This document shows positions 31,139-38,333 of a stretch of DNA of 38,333 bases, one piece after another. Position numbers and translations under genes: made by a program. Within the stretch, counting starts at the first letter, position 1; each line of letters starts with the position of its first letter. The stretch covers positions 1-38,333 of the IMG/VR virus record IMGVR_UViG_3300047547_000097; one strand, 5' to 3'. The DNA comes from a virus. The notes under the pieces are model-generated. The model was not told the DNA's origin, did no database searches, and was given only the letters and a program-made list of their open reading frames with translations.

Positions 31139-33037
31139 ATGACCTACGACGTAGTGTACGACATCGAGTGTTACCCTAACTTCTTCTGCCTGACGCTGGT
31201 CTTCGCTGACTTCCCGTTCGCTAAGTTAGAGTTCGAGATTAGCGACTGGCAGCATGACCAAGTAAGGATGATGTCGTTCCTACGTTTCTTAATCGAGAAG
31301 AAAGCTCGGATGATTGGGTTCAATAACGTGGGCTACGATTACCCCGTGTTACACCATATCATCCGAACCCCTCACATCAAACCGATTCAGATTTATAACA
31401 AGAACGCCCAGTTATTTGCGACACCCTTCGGTAAAGGCTGGTTAAACCATGTTAAACCTTCTGAATGCTACCTGAAACAAATCGACTTATACCTGATAAA
31501 TCACTTTGACAATGAATCCAAGCGAACTCGTTTGAAAGATATCGAATTTAACATGTGGTCTAACACTATCGAGGATTTACCACTGCCTGTTGGTAAACCT
31601 ATCGAAGACCACCAACGCCCGATCCTTTTGTCTTACTGCCACCACGACACGGCTGAAACGCTGAATTTCTACAACGAGTGTCGGAGTAAAGTGACTTTCA
31701 GAGATACTCTTACCGCACGTTACGGGAAAGACTTTACCAACTTCAACGATACCAAGATTGGTAAAGAGTACGTGGTCATGCGACTCACCGAAGCAGGTGT
31801 TCCGTGTTACGAATACACATCGAACGGTAGGCAACCGAAGCAGACGGTGCGCGGCGCTATCAACTTGAACGATGCTATTCTACCGTTCTCCTTCACTAAT
31901 CCGAAGTTCGAGCAGGTGAAGGAATGGTTACGTCAACAGACGATTACTGAAACACGAGGGGTGTTCAAGAAGTTCATCGAGAATGTTAAGTTCTTCCAAT
32001 ACGGTATCGAGTTTACCTTCGGTGTAGGTGGACTGCACGCCTCGATCAAGAACAAGATCATCGAGTCAGACGAGCAGTTTGTCATATTGGATATCGACGT
32101 TAAGTCTTACTATCCGAATACCGCCATTAAGAACCGATTCTACCCAGAACACCTAGGTGAACGCTTCTGTGACATCGTGGACGACCTATACCACCAGCGT
32201 ACCAGCGTTCAGGAGAAGATGAAGACCTGCGACCCCAGCGAGCTACACGATTTAGAGTCATTGTCAGGGATGCTCAAATTGGCGTTGAACGGGGTATATG
32301 GTGACTCTAATAACAAATTCTCGGTCTATTACGACCCACTTTACACGATGAAAACGACCCTCAATGGTCAACTGTTCATGTGTAAGCTCATCGAGTCAGT
32401 TTGTACATTAGAAGACTCGCAACTGCTACAAGTGAACACGGACGGTATTACAGTTAGGATCAAACGAGTCGATGAGTCACAGTTCGACGCACTCTGTCAC
32501 CAATGGGAACAGCTCACCAAATTGACGCTCGAAAAGACAGAGTATAAGAAGATGTTCATCCGTGACGTGAACAACTACATCGCCGTTAAACCGAACGACA
32601 AGGTGAAGCGTAAAGGGGCTTATGCATGGGAGAAAGACTGGCATCAAGACCATTCCTGTCTGATAGCCCCGAAAGTGGCTTCCGAGGTGCTTCTCGAAGG
32701 GTGTGATATAAAGTCAACGGTCGAGAACTGGGCGAATATCGACGATTTTCTCATCAAGTCAAAAGTCAAACGATCCGACAAACAATACTTGGTCGCCGAA
32801 GCCTTGGGTATTCGACAAGAAATCCAAGGTGTCAGTCGGTTCACCGTGGCCCATAGCCCGTTCAGCATTGTAAAAGAGTTGCCTCCACTCAAAGGTAAGA
32901 CCGAGCTTAGACAAACTAACCTAGTGAGTGGTTGGAACGTATGTCTCTGTAACGATATCAAGGATGTGTCGCATTACCCGATCAATTACCAATACTACAT
33001 CGAGGAGGTTGAAAAGCTATGTCTGATACTAGGTTAA
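31139..33037 (+). CDS. Family B DNA polymerase, 632 aa
   Basis: The 3'-5' exonuclease motifs are DIE (8-10), FNNVGYD (61-67) and YCHHD (166-170). Polymerase motif A is LDIDVKSYYPN (317-327) with D318/D320, motif B KLALNGVYG (380-388), and motif C QVNTDGITV (431-439). In motif C the first Asp of the usual DTD is Asn, but the metal-binding D435 is kept, as in many phage relatives. The protein is short for family B, and no TPR insertions of protein-primed type were recognised. It should be the replicative enzyme of this phage. It starts immediately after the 58-aa gene. Confidence 0.93.
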   Translation: MTYDVVYDIECYPNFFCLTLVFADFPFAKLEFEISDWQHDQVRMMSFLRFLIEKKARMIGFNNVGYDYPVLHHIIRTPHIKPIQIYNKNAQLFATPFGKGWLNHVKPSECYLKQIDLYLINHFDNESKRTRLKDIEFNMWSNTIEDLPLPVGKPIEDHQRPILLSYCHHDTAETLNFYNECRSKVTFRDTLTARYGKDFTNFNDTKIGKEYVVMRLTEAGVPCYEYTSNGRQPKQTVRGAINLNDAILPFSFTNPKFEQVKEWLRQQTITETRGVFKKFIENVKFFQYGIEFTFGVGGLHASIKNKIIESDEQFVILDIDVKSYYPNTAIKNRFYPEHLGERFCDIVDDLYHQRTSVQEKMKTCDPSELHDLESLSGMLKLALNGVYGDSNNKFSVYYDPLYTMKTTLNGQLFMCKLIESVCTLEDSQLLQVNTDGITVRIKRVDESQFDALCHQWEQLTKLTLEKTEYKKMFIRDVNNYIAVKPNDKVKRKGAYAWEKDWHQDHSCLIAPKVASEVLLEGCDIKSTVENWANIDDFLIKSKVKRSDKQYLVAEALGIRQEIQGVSRFTVAHSPFSIVKELPPLKGKTELRQTNLVSGWNVCLCNDIKDVSHYPINYQYYIEEVEKLCLILG

Positions 33038-33050
33038 AGGAGGTTTTAAC

Positions 33051-33284
33051 ATGTCGAACGATTTAGTCAAAGATTATCAACCTGCCCCGATCCACAATGA
33101 ATTGCCCCCTGTATGGGATTTGGTTGTTAAAGATATGAGTGATCGTGACAAAGAAGGAACTCGTAAATATGGCACACCTTTGCAACCGTTTAACGGTCGG
33201 GACAGTTTAGTCGATGCTTATCAAGAAGCACTGGATTTAGTGGTTTATTTGAGAACGGTTATTTACGAACGTGATGGTCGTTAA
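33051..33284 (+). CDS. MazG-like / dATP-dGTP diphosphohydrolase-type small protein, 77 aa
   Basis: A near-perfect ribosome site (AAAGGAGG, 7 bases) precedes the ATG. Residues about 33-72 (DRDKEGTRKYGTPLQPFNGRDSLVDAYQEALDLVVYLRTVIYE) hold the helical pattern with E/D residues seen in phage all-alpha nucleotide pyrophosphohydrolase-like proteins. Only one helical pair is present, so the protein may act as a dimer or be a reduced member. A role in adjusting nucleotide pools fits its place after the polymerase. Activity is not shown by the sequence alone. Confidence 0.7.
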   Translation: MSNDLVKDYQPAPIHNELPPVWDLVVKDMSDRDKEGTRKYGTPLQPFNGRDSLVDAYQEALDLVVYLRTVIYERDGR

Positions 33285-33285
33285 C

Positions 33286-33627
33286 ATGACAGTGTTCAAA
33301 CTACCGAAGTCTAAACCCTCTGAGTCAAGTATCGAAAGTAAAGGGCGAAAGTACGCACAATCCAAGGGCCACTTCTCATACAAGTTTGTCTCCCCTTCCC
33401 ACCGCTCTGTACCAGATCGACTTAACTTAGCCCCCGTACCCGAATGGCTGAGACCTGTCATCGCCAAGTACGTGTGTTTTATCGAGTACAAGAAAGGTGG
33501 CAAGGAACCCACTGACGAGCAGGCTCGTGAGCATGAACGACTCCGTGATCTTGGCTACCGAGTAGAGGTCATCGACAACGTGGAAGACTCGAAGAAAGTG
33601 ACTGACTCAATGGGTGAGACATGCTGA
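33286..33627 (+). CDS. VRR-NUC domain nuclease, 113 aa
   Basis: The sequence matches stand-alone phage VRR-NUC enzymes: an early ESSIESKGRKYAQSKG, then SVPDRLNLAP with the catalytic Asp, FIEYKKGGKEPTDEQ with E and K of the E-x-K, and a late GYRVEVID. These small PD-(D/E)XK proteins cleave branched DNA and are typically paired with an SNF2-like helicase, as here. ATG 33286 is taken because it follows the preceding stop. A GTG at 33271 is an alternative. It overlaps the helicase by 7 bases. Confidence 0.88.
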   Translation: MTVFKLPKSKPSESSIESKGRKYAQSKGHFSYKFVSPSHRSVPDRLNLAPVPEWLRPVIAKYVCFIEYKKGGKEPTDEQAREHERLRDLGYRVEVIDNVEDSKKVTDSMGETC

Positions 33628-35027
33628 CTCCAGAGAACCTACACGGCTACCAGAAACGCGCTGTGAAGCATCAGTGTTCGACCCCATACTCGATGTTGTG
33701 GGTCGATATGGGACTGGGGAAAACGGCGATTACACTCACTTCGATCACTCATCTCATCGGGTCAGGCTTCGTTAACGCCGTCTTGGTCGTTGCCCCGTTG
33801 CGTGTTGTCTCACTGGTATGGCGACAGGAAGCGAAGAAGTGGACTCACACCAAAGACCTTACATTCAGCGTCATCACGGGAACAGTGGATCAAAGGAGTC
33901 GGGCGTTATTACGCAAGGCAGACGTATATCTTATCAACTACGAGAACTTAGGATGGTTAGCGAAGGTATTGCAGGTTTACTTTCTGAAACCCTGTAAACC
34001 GTTACCTTTTGAAGGGATCGTCTGGGACGAAGTGACTAAGTGTAAGAACAGCACCACGAACCGAGTTAAAGCGATTCGTAAGGTTCTACCCCACATGAAA
34101 TGGCTGACAGGGTTAACAGGTAGCCCAGCACCCAATGGATTAAAAGATTTACATGGTCAGTATTTAGTAGTCGATAAAGGGGTACGACTTGGTGAATATA
34201 AGACCCACTTCAAAGAACGGTTCTTCAAGAAAGCAGGCCCTTATGATGAAGTACCCCATGCTGATTCCGAGTCGGTCATCAAGCAACTGGTTTCAGATAT
34301 TACGCTTGAGATGAGTGCCGAAGAATACAACCCATTACCAGCGATCATTGTTAACGATGTCAGACTCGATTTACCCAGTCAGTTACGCGACCGCTACGAA
34401 GAGATGGAGCGCGATTTCTTCCTTCAACTCGATTCAGGAAATGAGGTTGAACTGTTCAACCAAGCGTCACTTATGAACAAAGCTCTCCAATTCGCCAATG
34501 GATCGGTTTACCTTTGCCCAGGTGTTCCCTTGTACGAAGAACTCCATGACCTGAAACTGGAAGCACTTGATGACGTAATCGACTCTGCCCAAGGGAACCC
34601 TGTTCTATGCTCGTACAGTTTCAAGGCTGATGCCGAACGGATTATGAAACGGTTTAAATCGATAGACCCGATTAACTTAACCGCGTGCAAAAATGATCGT
34701 GAGTTGGAAAATGCCATGACAAGGTGGAAGAAAGGCGACTGTGGTCTGATGGTCGGTCATCCTGCCAGCATGGGCTTTGGAATCGACGGATTACAGGATT
34801 CTGGTCATATTCTTACATGGTTCGGGGTTACATGGTCACTCGACTTGTATGACCAGTTTAACGCCCGTCTGCGTCGTCAGGGTCAAGGAAGACCTGTGAT
34901 ATGTAATCGGATCATTATGAATAACACGCTCGACGATGCGCAGGTCGAAGCGTTGTCACTCAAAGCGAGTAATGAGCAATCACTGCGTAAGGCTCTTAAC
35001 AAATATAGGCAAACAAAGGGGTATTAA
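33621..35027 (+). CDS. SNF2-type DEAD/DEAH-box helicase, 468 aa
   Basis: Motif I is DMGLGKTA (29-36), motif Ia VVAPLRVV (57-64), motif II WDEV (135-138), with SNF2-like TGSPAPNG (167-174). The C-terminal half has the motif V/VI region with DLYDQFNARLRRQGQGRPV. Length and motifs match phage SNF2-like helicases that follow a VRR-NUC gene. It probably translocates on double-stranded DNA and remodels forks or recombination intermediates together with the nuclease. No extra domain is visible. Confidence 0.9.
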   Translation: MLTPENLHGYQKRAVKHQCSTPYSMLWVDMGLGKTAITLTSITHLIGSGFVNAVLVVAPLRVVSLVWRQEAKKWTHTKDLTFSVITGTVDQRSRALLRKADVYLINYENLGWLAKVLQVYFLKPCKPLPFEGIVWDEVTKCKNSTTNRVKAIRKVLPHMKWLTGLTGSPAPNGLKDLHGQYLVVDKGVRLGEYKTHFKERFFKKAGPYDEVPHADSESVIKQLVSDITLEMSAEEYNPLPAIIVNDVRLDLPSQLRDRYEEMERDFFLQLDSGNEVELFNQASLMNKALQFANGSVYLCPGVPLYEELHDLKLEALDDVIDSAQGNPVLCSYSFKADAERIMKRFKSIDPINLTACKNDRELENAMTRWKKGDCGLMVGHPASMGFGIDGLQDSGHILTWFGVTWSLDLYDQFNARLRRQGQGRPVICNRIIMNNTLDDAQVEALSLKASNEQSLRKALNKYRQTKGY

Positions 35028-35028
35028 A

Positions 35029-35223
35029 ATGAAAACATTAGCGCAATTATGGTCTTATTTAAAGATTAAGTTTCGAAAAGTACGGGCTTCCGACTCTGAC
35101 GGTAACCCGTTAGCAGGCGGTAAGCTTTACACGTATTCAGCGGGTACAACTGCACCGCTTGCTACTTATATAGACACGACCAATTTAAAGAAGACCAACC
35201 ATGACCAAGAAACCTCGGAATAA
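35029..35223 (+). CDS. Small protein carrying a copy of the tailspike N-terminal module, 64 aa
   Basis: ATG 35029 has AAAGGGG upstream. Residues 1-19 are helical and basic, unlike the spike. Residues 20-51 (SDSDGNPLAGGKLYTYSAGT and following) closely match tailspike residues 12-43. DNA of 35086-35181 aligns with the reverse strand of 9014-9109 at roughly 85 percent, most changes being silent. Conserved third-base drift with kept protein sequence suggests it is translated and under selection. It stops after the module and overlaps the next gene by 23 bases. It may be a recombination donor, a decoy or an assembly factor. All of these are inference. Confidence 0.72.
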   Translation: MKTLAQLWSYLKIKFRKVRASDSDGNPLAGGKLYTYSAGTTAPLATYIDTTNLKKTNHDQETSE

Positions 35224-35833
35224 GAAGTACAACCCTTACCGAAAAGAACACATGAGTTTTGTACGAGTATGGGCATTCCTTGACCCATTTAACACGTTTC
35301 TGAAGCAGTTAGCGACAGGTGACGTATATACCAACGAGAAAGGACAAGTTCTATTCGATTTACCAGGTGAGTTGACGATAGACGACGCTGTGAAGAAAGG
35401 TGAACCTCCTTTGTTGGCCGTGCCGAATATCCGATCCATCCTGATAGCCTATCGGCAAGTCGCCCAGCTTGGAGGTAACGATGCATTGGTGCAGTCAATT
35501 CGTGACAAGGTGAGTGAGTTCGAGCGGCGAATACTAAAACCACTGGAACTAGACTCACCGATCCAAGAAAGTTCGTTGAAGATTGGATTCGATCTGGTTA
35601 AGGATATGCAAGCTTTCTTTCTTAAAGCACCGTTGAACGATGTGATGACAGTCAACCAAGCCCTGATATCACTGGTTAAGTTATCCGAACAGTTCAATGT
35701 CGCTGTTAGCTTGGACTGCTGGGTTCAACCGTTCTTGGATGCCATGAAAGAGAATCCAAAACGAATTATTAACAGTCTTAATGAAATAATTGACCTTGAG
35801 TCGATTATCAAAGAATCACCTAGTTTTGAATGA
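35201..35833 (+). CDS. Helical protein, 210 aa, unknown function
   Basis: It starts with a basic segment (TKKPRNKKYNPYRKEH), then a helical body with regular hydrophobic spacing (FLDPFNTFLKQLATGD; RSILIAYRQVAQLGGNDALVQSIRDKVSEFERRIL). It ends in an acidic helix. No enzymatic motif was recognised. It may be a DNA-associated or structural replication accessory protein because it directly follows the helicase group. That is from position only. Confidence 0.72.
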   Translation: MTKKPRNKKYNPYRKEHMSFVRVWAFLDPFNTFLKQLATGDVYTNEKGQVLFDLPGELTIDDAVKKGEPPLLAVPNIRSILIAYRQVAQLGGNDALVQSIRDKVSEFERRILKPLELDSPIQESSLKIGFDLVKDMQAFFLKAPLNDVMTVNQALISLVKLSEQFNVAVSLDCWVQPFLDAMKENPKRIINSLNEIIDLESIIKESPSFE

Positions 35834-35846
35834 TGGAGTCTTGAAA

Positions 35847-36248
35847 ATGGAACACAAAGATTACCCTGATTATTTAGAGTTGTTGAATAAGAATTACACA
35901 GAAGAAGAACTTTTTGACATCGAGCATGACGTGAGTGAATGTTTCTCTTTACCGTCCAATAAAACCAAAATAGACAAAATTGACGGAGGTTTATACAAAA
36001 TAGTCGTCACGTGGCAAGACCGCGACTTTGTTGATTCATTTCTTAAAATTAAACATACAACACGTGGATTTGAATATGTGGAATTTAAAGATTCCTATGA
36101 CCAAGATTGTTCGATAAGCAAGTCTTCGTCAGCCGAAGGTGATTTTATATGGGTCGGTCAGAACGATAAAAGAATGTTACTGTCACGCGAACAGGTACAA
36201 ACTTTATTACCAACGCTTCTTAGATTCGTAAACACAGGGGATTTATGA
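35847..36248 (+). CDS. Acidic protein, 133 aa, unknown function
   Basis: ATG 35847 is preferred with GGAG 8 bases before it. A frame starting at 35790 would overlap the previous gene without need. Residues 1-40 are acidic and helical (EHKDYPDYLELLNKNYTEEELFDIEHD). The middle is beta-rich (GGLYKIVVTWQDRDFVDSFLKI; GFEYVEFKDSYD), followed by a short C-terminal helix. The stop directly precedes the ATG of a two-span membrane protein. Confidence 0.72.
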   Translation: MEHKDYPDYLELLNKNYTEEELFDIEHDVSECFSLPSNKTKIDKIDGGLYKIVVTWQDRDFVDSFLKIKHTTRGFEYVEFKDSYDQDCSISKSSSAEGDFIWVGQNDKRMLLSREQVQTLLPTLLRFVNTGDL

Positions 36249-36422
36249 ATGACCATTCACTTATCGACGCGTTTAATTTTAATGTATGTCTTCACAAGTG
36301 CGTTACTAGTCGCACCATTTGTAATAAACTGTTTCTATGAAGACAACAAGGGATTCAAAGGTTCGAGGGCTTTGATTCTATACGTACCCGTTTTAGTTAT
36401 AATTACCTTAGTATGGGTTTAG
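36249..36422 (+). CDS. Two-span small membrane protein, holin candidate, 57 aa
   Basis: The ATG abuts the preceding stop. Two hydrophobic segments are clear: residues about 9-29 (LILMYVFTSALLVAPFVINC) and about 41-57 (ALILYVPVLVIITLVWV), joined by a short polar loop FYEDNKGFKGSR. Its size and two-helix topology are those of class II holins. No endolysin is recognisable next to it, so the role remains open and other small membrane functions, such as superinfection exclusion, fit equally. Confidence 0.65.
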   Translation: MTIHLSTRLILMYVFTSALLVAPFVINCFYEDNKGFKGSRALILYVPVLVIITLVWV

Positions 36423-36440
36423 TACGGGAGCATGGAATAA

Positions 36441-36629
36441 ATGATCAAATCGAAAGAAGGTTATATTTTATACATTGATCCAGATGATGCTAAATGTAAA
36501 ATTCCATGTACAGGAGACTGTTATCGTAAAAGACCAGTTAATCCTAATACAGGGGTTCAGAATTGGTTTGAACCCAATATAAACTTAGATGGTACTTGTA
36601 ACAACTATATTAAGGATTCAGATAAATGA
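36441..36629 (+). CDS. Small Cys-containing protein, 62 aa, unknown function
   Basis: The ATG lies about 11 bases after GGGAG. The sequence contains four cysteines (DDAKCKIPCTGDCYRKRP near residues 16-30 and a C-terminal CNNY). These could form a small metal knot or disulphides. It has many Asn, Asp and Pro residues in between and a short acidic end. No known family applies. It overlaps the next gene by 4 bases (ATGA), as do its neighbours. Confidence 0.68.
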   Translation: MIKSKEGYILYIDPDDAKCKIPCTGDCYRKRPVNPNTGVQNWFEPNINLDGTCNNYIKDSDK

Positions 36630-36886
36630 GCGAAAACGACACGGTGACTTTAATTGGTGAAAAACCTGACGGGTCTGCCGAAGTGTTAGGAACCATTCCT
36701 ACCCCACCTTCTATAAAACGCGGACAGATTGCACGTGATTATTTTGGAGGTTGTATCAATTGTATCAACCCAGATGAAGATGATGTAAGCGATGCGTATT
36801 CCTGCTTACTGGCACTTGAAGAATACCATAACTGGTTAGTGGCCCAAGGATGGCTTGCACCTAAACTCGAGATTGTTTCAAAATGA
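36626..36886 (+). CDS. Small protein, 86 aa, unknown function
   Basis: It begins with a four-base overlap. The N-terminal part forms strands (TVTLIGEKPDGSAEVLGTIPTPP). The middle holds a C-x2-C pair in FGGCINCINPDEDDVSDAY and the C-terminus is a helix (LLALEEYHNWLVAQGWL). It may bind a metal, but only two cysteines are present. No family is recognised. It is coupled to the next gene by a four-base overlap. Confidence 0.68.
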   Translation: MSENDTVTLIGEKPDGSAEVLGTIPTPPSIKRGQIARDYFGGCINCINPDEDDVSDAYSCLLALEEYHNWLVAQGWLAPKLEIVSK

Positions 36887-37083
36887 CTACATTAACCAAA
36901 GCAAATCCAGTGGATTTAAGAAAAGCTAGAGAAATATGTAACGCATTGGAAAAAGCTGGTATCGAATATGTCCCTATTCCTGTGTTTGGTAATAAGGAAG
37001 AATTAACATTGAAACTTCAAATGGCACTGGAACTTATTAAAGGTTTATCATTGGATGAAATGGGTGGTAAAAATGGAAAATAA
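36883..37083 (+). CDS. Small helical protein, 66 aa, unknown function
   Basis: This short, charged, helix-rich protein (DLRKAREICNALEKAGIEYVPIPV; ELTLKLQMALELIKGLSLDEM) is overlapped by its neighbours at both ends. The arrangement of helix, YVPIPV strand, then helix resembles small regulatory or adaptor domains, without a clear family. Its stop lies just inside the next gene. Confidence 0.66.
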   Translation: MTTLTKANPVDLRKAREICNALEKAGIEYVPIPVFGNKEELTLKLQMALELIKGLSLDEMGGKNGK

Positions 37084-37474
37084 TGCATGTTGTAATTGTA
37101 CTGTCTTTATTAAACTGATAAATGAGTGGTGGGAAAAACATCAATATGATACAACAGGTAGGTACGGTGACTACAATGTATATGATGAAGAACCTGAGTT
37201 TGTAAAATTAGCAATTCAGTTGAAAAGGAACACGTTGAGAAATAACTACCTTATTAAACGGATAAACTGTAATGATTCAACCAATGAATTATTGAAAAAG
37301 TTAGCGGTTTCCAGAGTAAAATCGGCGGAAAGGTCATTAAATAACCTTATCAAATGGATAGACCTTACCGAAGGTGGTGCGTCCTATGAGTGTAACGGAG
37401 ACTGCAAACAAGGTCGGGAATGCACCTGTAAAAAAGTGCCTGTTTCACAACAGGCTGACAAGGTTTCTACTTAA
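37073..37474 (+). CDS. Cys-rich-ended small protein, 133 aa, unknown function
   Basis: ATG 37073 follows GGGTGG with 5 bases between. ATG 37055 (139 aa) is an alternative inside the previous gene. The N-terminus reads CCNC near residues 6-9, the body is helical and basic, and the C-terminal part has CNGDCKQGRECTC, a C-x3-C-x5-C-x1-C set seen at the end of many small phage proteins. The two Cys groups may jointly bind a metal. It is the last gene of the rightward block, 18 bases from the convergent PAS-like gene. Confidence 0.7.
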   Translation: MENNACCNCTVFIKLINEWWEKHQYDTTGRYGDYNVYDEEPEFVKLAIQLKRNTLRNNYLIKRINCNDSTNELLKKLAVSRVKSAERSLNNLIKWIDLTEGGASYECNGDCKQGRECTCKKVPVSQQADKVST

Positions 37475-37492
37475 TGGAAGTCGGTATTATAG

Positions 37493-38005
37493 TCATTCCT
37501 CGATCAAATAACCAGTGTAAATAATCGAGCCTGTACTAGACGAACTGGCAGCCGAGATCATTGTCAAAGATGACTCGGCGTTAAAACGAACATTGTATTT
37601 AGAAGATCGCTTTCTCACAGCCAGTTCGTTGTCCATGAGTCGCATGGCATCTTTCAACGCGGCTGGTAACTTGTGGAGTTCATCGAGTCGTTTACCCACT
37701 ACGTCCGATTTACGGTAGCCGTAAGGCATTAGAATCAAACGAATAAACTCCCAATTGACTGTTACGATCACACCTTCCTGTGTCTTCTTCCAGCACGGTA
37801 CATCGGTATGCATCGACGCTTCAATGGCGGCCACTTGTTCGATCAACTGAGTTCGATCCTTTTCGCAAGCCTCTATCTTGATGTTCAACTCAGCTTGCAT
37901 CTCTTTTCGACGGGCTTCTACTGCCATCCATAACCATTTCAAACCAGCCCCCAGTGTCACCCCGACAACACTGTAGATTTTAAGCATTTCATCAACCGTT
38001 AACAT
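37493..38005 (-). CDS. Membrane-anchored PAS-like protein, 170 aa
   Basis: ATG 38005 has AAAGGG 6 bases upstream. A TTG five codons earlier is rejected. Residues about 8-29 form a membrane helix (LKIYSVVGVTLGAGLKWLWMAV), 30-63 a charged coiled coil, and 70-170 a domain like a PAS fold (EGVIVTVNWEFIRLIL; GYRKSDVVGKRLDEL; a strand-rich end). No kinase or output domain follows. It is transcribed apart from the late operon, behind a terminator-like hairpin, and toward the rightward block. A signalling, lysis-timing or exclusion role would suit a membrane sensor, but none is shown. Confidence 0.68.
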   Translation of the reverse strand: MLTVDEMLKIYSVVGVTLGAGLKWLWMAVEARRKEMQAELNIKIEACEKDRTQLIEQVAAIEASMHTDVPCWKKTQEGVIVTVNWEFIRLILMPYGYRKSDVVGKRLDELHKLPAALKDAMRLMDNELAVRKRSSKYNVRFNAESSLTMISAASSSSTGSIIYTGYLIEE

Positions 38006-38067
38006 GTTGCACCCTTTCAAAGTTATCGTTATAGTGATAAATGTATGACAAGTGGAATGACATTGAA

Positions 38068-38097
38068 AAAGGGTCGCTACACAGAGGGCGACCCTTT
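38068..38097. terminator. Bidirectional intrinsic terminator at the convergence point
   Basis: AAAGGGTCGC (38068-38077) pairs exactly with GCGACCCTTT (38088-38097), a 10-bp stem with a 10-base loop. On the plus strand it is followed by ATTTTTAT, and on the minus strand by TTTTTCAATG sharing the last stem bases. It lies 31 bases after the stop of the late operon's last gene (38129) and about 60 before the PAS-like gene, so it should end late transcription and stop rightward read-through. Confidence 0.85.
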
Positions 38098-38128
38098 ATT
38101 TTTATAACGGCTGATAAAACGAGTTACT

Positions 38129-38333
38129 TTACTTTGACTTGCGAGCCTCCTCTTGCTTGGAAGCTGGTTCAGTCCGTGTCCCAATCGCCCCTGCTGTTCT
38201 GGTAAACGCATTCTTGACCAAGGGTGTCGTGGTGACTGCCTTAACCATTGCGTTGTTCTCCGTACCTGGTAACATCTTACTCATCACAAATTGACGAATC
38301 GTTGACCACTTTTCCTTGGGTACGTAATTCGCC
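38129..38333 (-). CDS. Ejection protein, C-terminal part (continues from 1-2364)
   Basis: This is the 3' end of the large ejection-type gene. It reads from the duplicate 145 bases into unique sequence and stops at TAA 38131-38129. The terminal residues (GAIGTRTEPASKQEEARKSK) are polar and basic. Together with 1-2364 it makes about 807 aa. The two base differences between the copies (CCT/CCC and AAA/AAG codons) leave the protein unchanged. Confidence 0.88.
   Translation of the reverse strand, partial: ANYVPKEKWSTIRQFVMSKMLPGTENNAMVKAVTTTPLVKNAFTRTAGAIGTRTEPASKQEEARKSK
38189..38333. repeat. Terminal overlap, copy 2
   Basis: These bases match 1-145 except at two positions near 38313 and 38316, both silent in the overlapping gene. 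This marks the point at which the assembled circle closes. Confidence 0.93.

Noticed and set aside
33436-33453. VPEWL in the VRR-NUC protein as another copy of the docking peptide
   Set aside because: It lies inside the conserved nuclease core after VPDRL, not in a flexible tail, so resemblance is probably accidental.
37386-37511. Overlapping 41-codon plus-strand frame at the end of the rightward block
   Set aside because: It is in a different frame of the Cys-rich gene, has no ribosome site, and runs into the convergent gene.

Overview
The window looks like one complete circular-mapping genome of a tailed bacteriophage of podovirus type, written slightly past its closure point. The last 145 bases (38189-38333) repeat the first 145 with two differences, so the genome is about 38,188 bp. 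No tRNA, rRNA, CRISPR array, insertion sequence, integrase or phage RNA polymerase was recognised. Ribosome binding sites of AAGGAGG type and sigma70-like promoters point to a proteobacterial or similar host using host RNA polymerase. The host itself cannot be named from the sequence.

Layout: two opposed gene blocks diverge from a repeat-rich control region (about 20.2-21.9 kb) and converge at about 37.5-38.1 kb.

The minus-strand block runs from 20193 down to 1 and finishes across the closure point at 38129. It is a P22-like packaging and morphogenesis module, in order: small terminase with an unusual N-terminal extension, large terminase, portal, scaffold, coat, a putative decoration protein, a small head/tail protein, gp4-like and gp10-like tail proteins, a fibre with an S74-type chaperone end, a tailspike, four small virion-type proteins including a tandem duplicated pair, a cupin-like protein, and three internal or ejection-type proteins. 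A bidirectional terminator-like hairpin (38068-38097) lies beyond it.

The plus-strand block runs from 20753 to 37474. It starts with an acidic protein gene, then about ten small tightly overlapping unknown genes behind the best promoter in the window (21782-21810). After these comes the replication module: Cas4-like DUF2800 nuclease, DUF2815 presumed ssDNA-binding protein, family B DNA polymerase, a small MazG-like protein, VRR-NUC nuclease and SNF2-type helicase. A string of small unknown genes follows. The prim-pol/DUF3987 primase-helicase (24528-27494) is inverted inside this block, with a divergent promoter/operator region at its 5' end.

Three things stand out. First, a bipartite peptide, D-V/I-S-x-L/M-F followed by L/V-P-x-W/F-L, recurs in the nuclease, the ssDNA-binding protein and, four to six times, the primase linker. 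Its second half alone also occurs in an HTH protein, the terminase N-terminus and a virion-side protein, which suggests a common docking partner. Second, a copy of the tailspike N-terminal module sits as a separate small gene in the early block. Third, the control region is packed with inverted and direct repeats, including an exact 18-bp inverted repeat bracketing 484 bp. No endolysin was recognised, so the lysis genes are unidentified.
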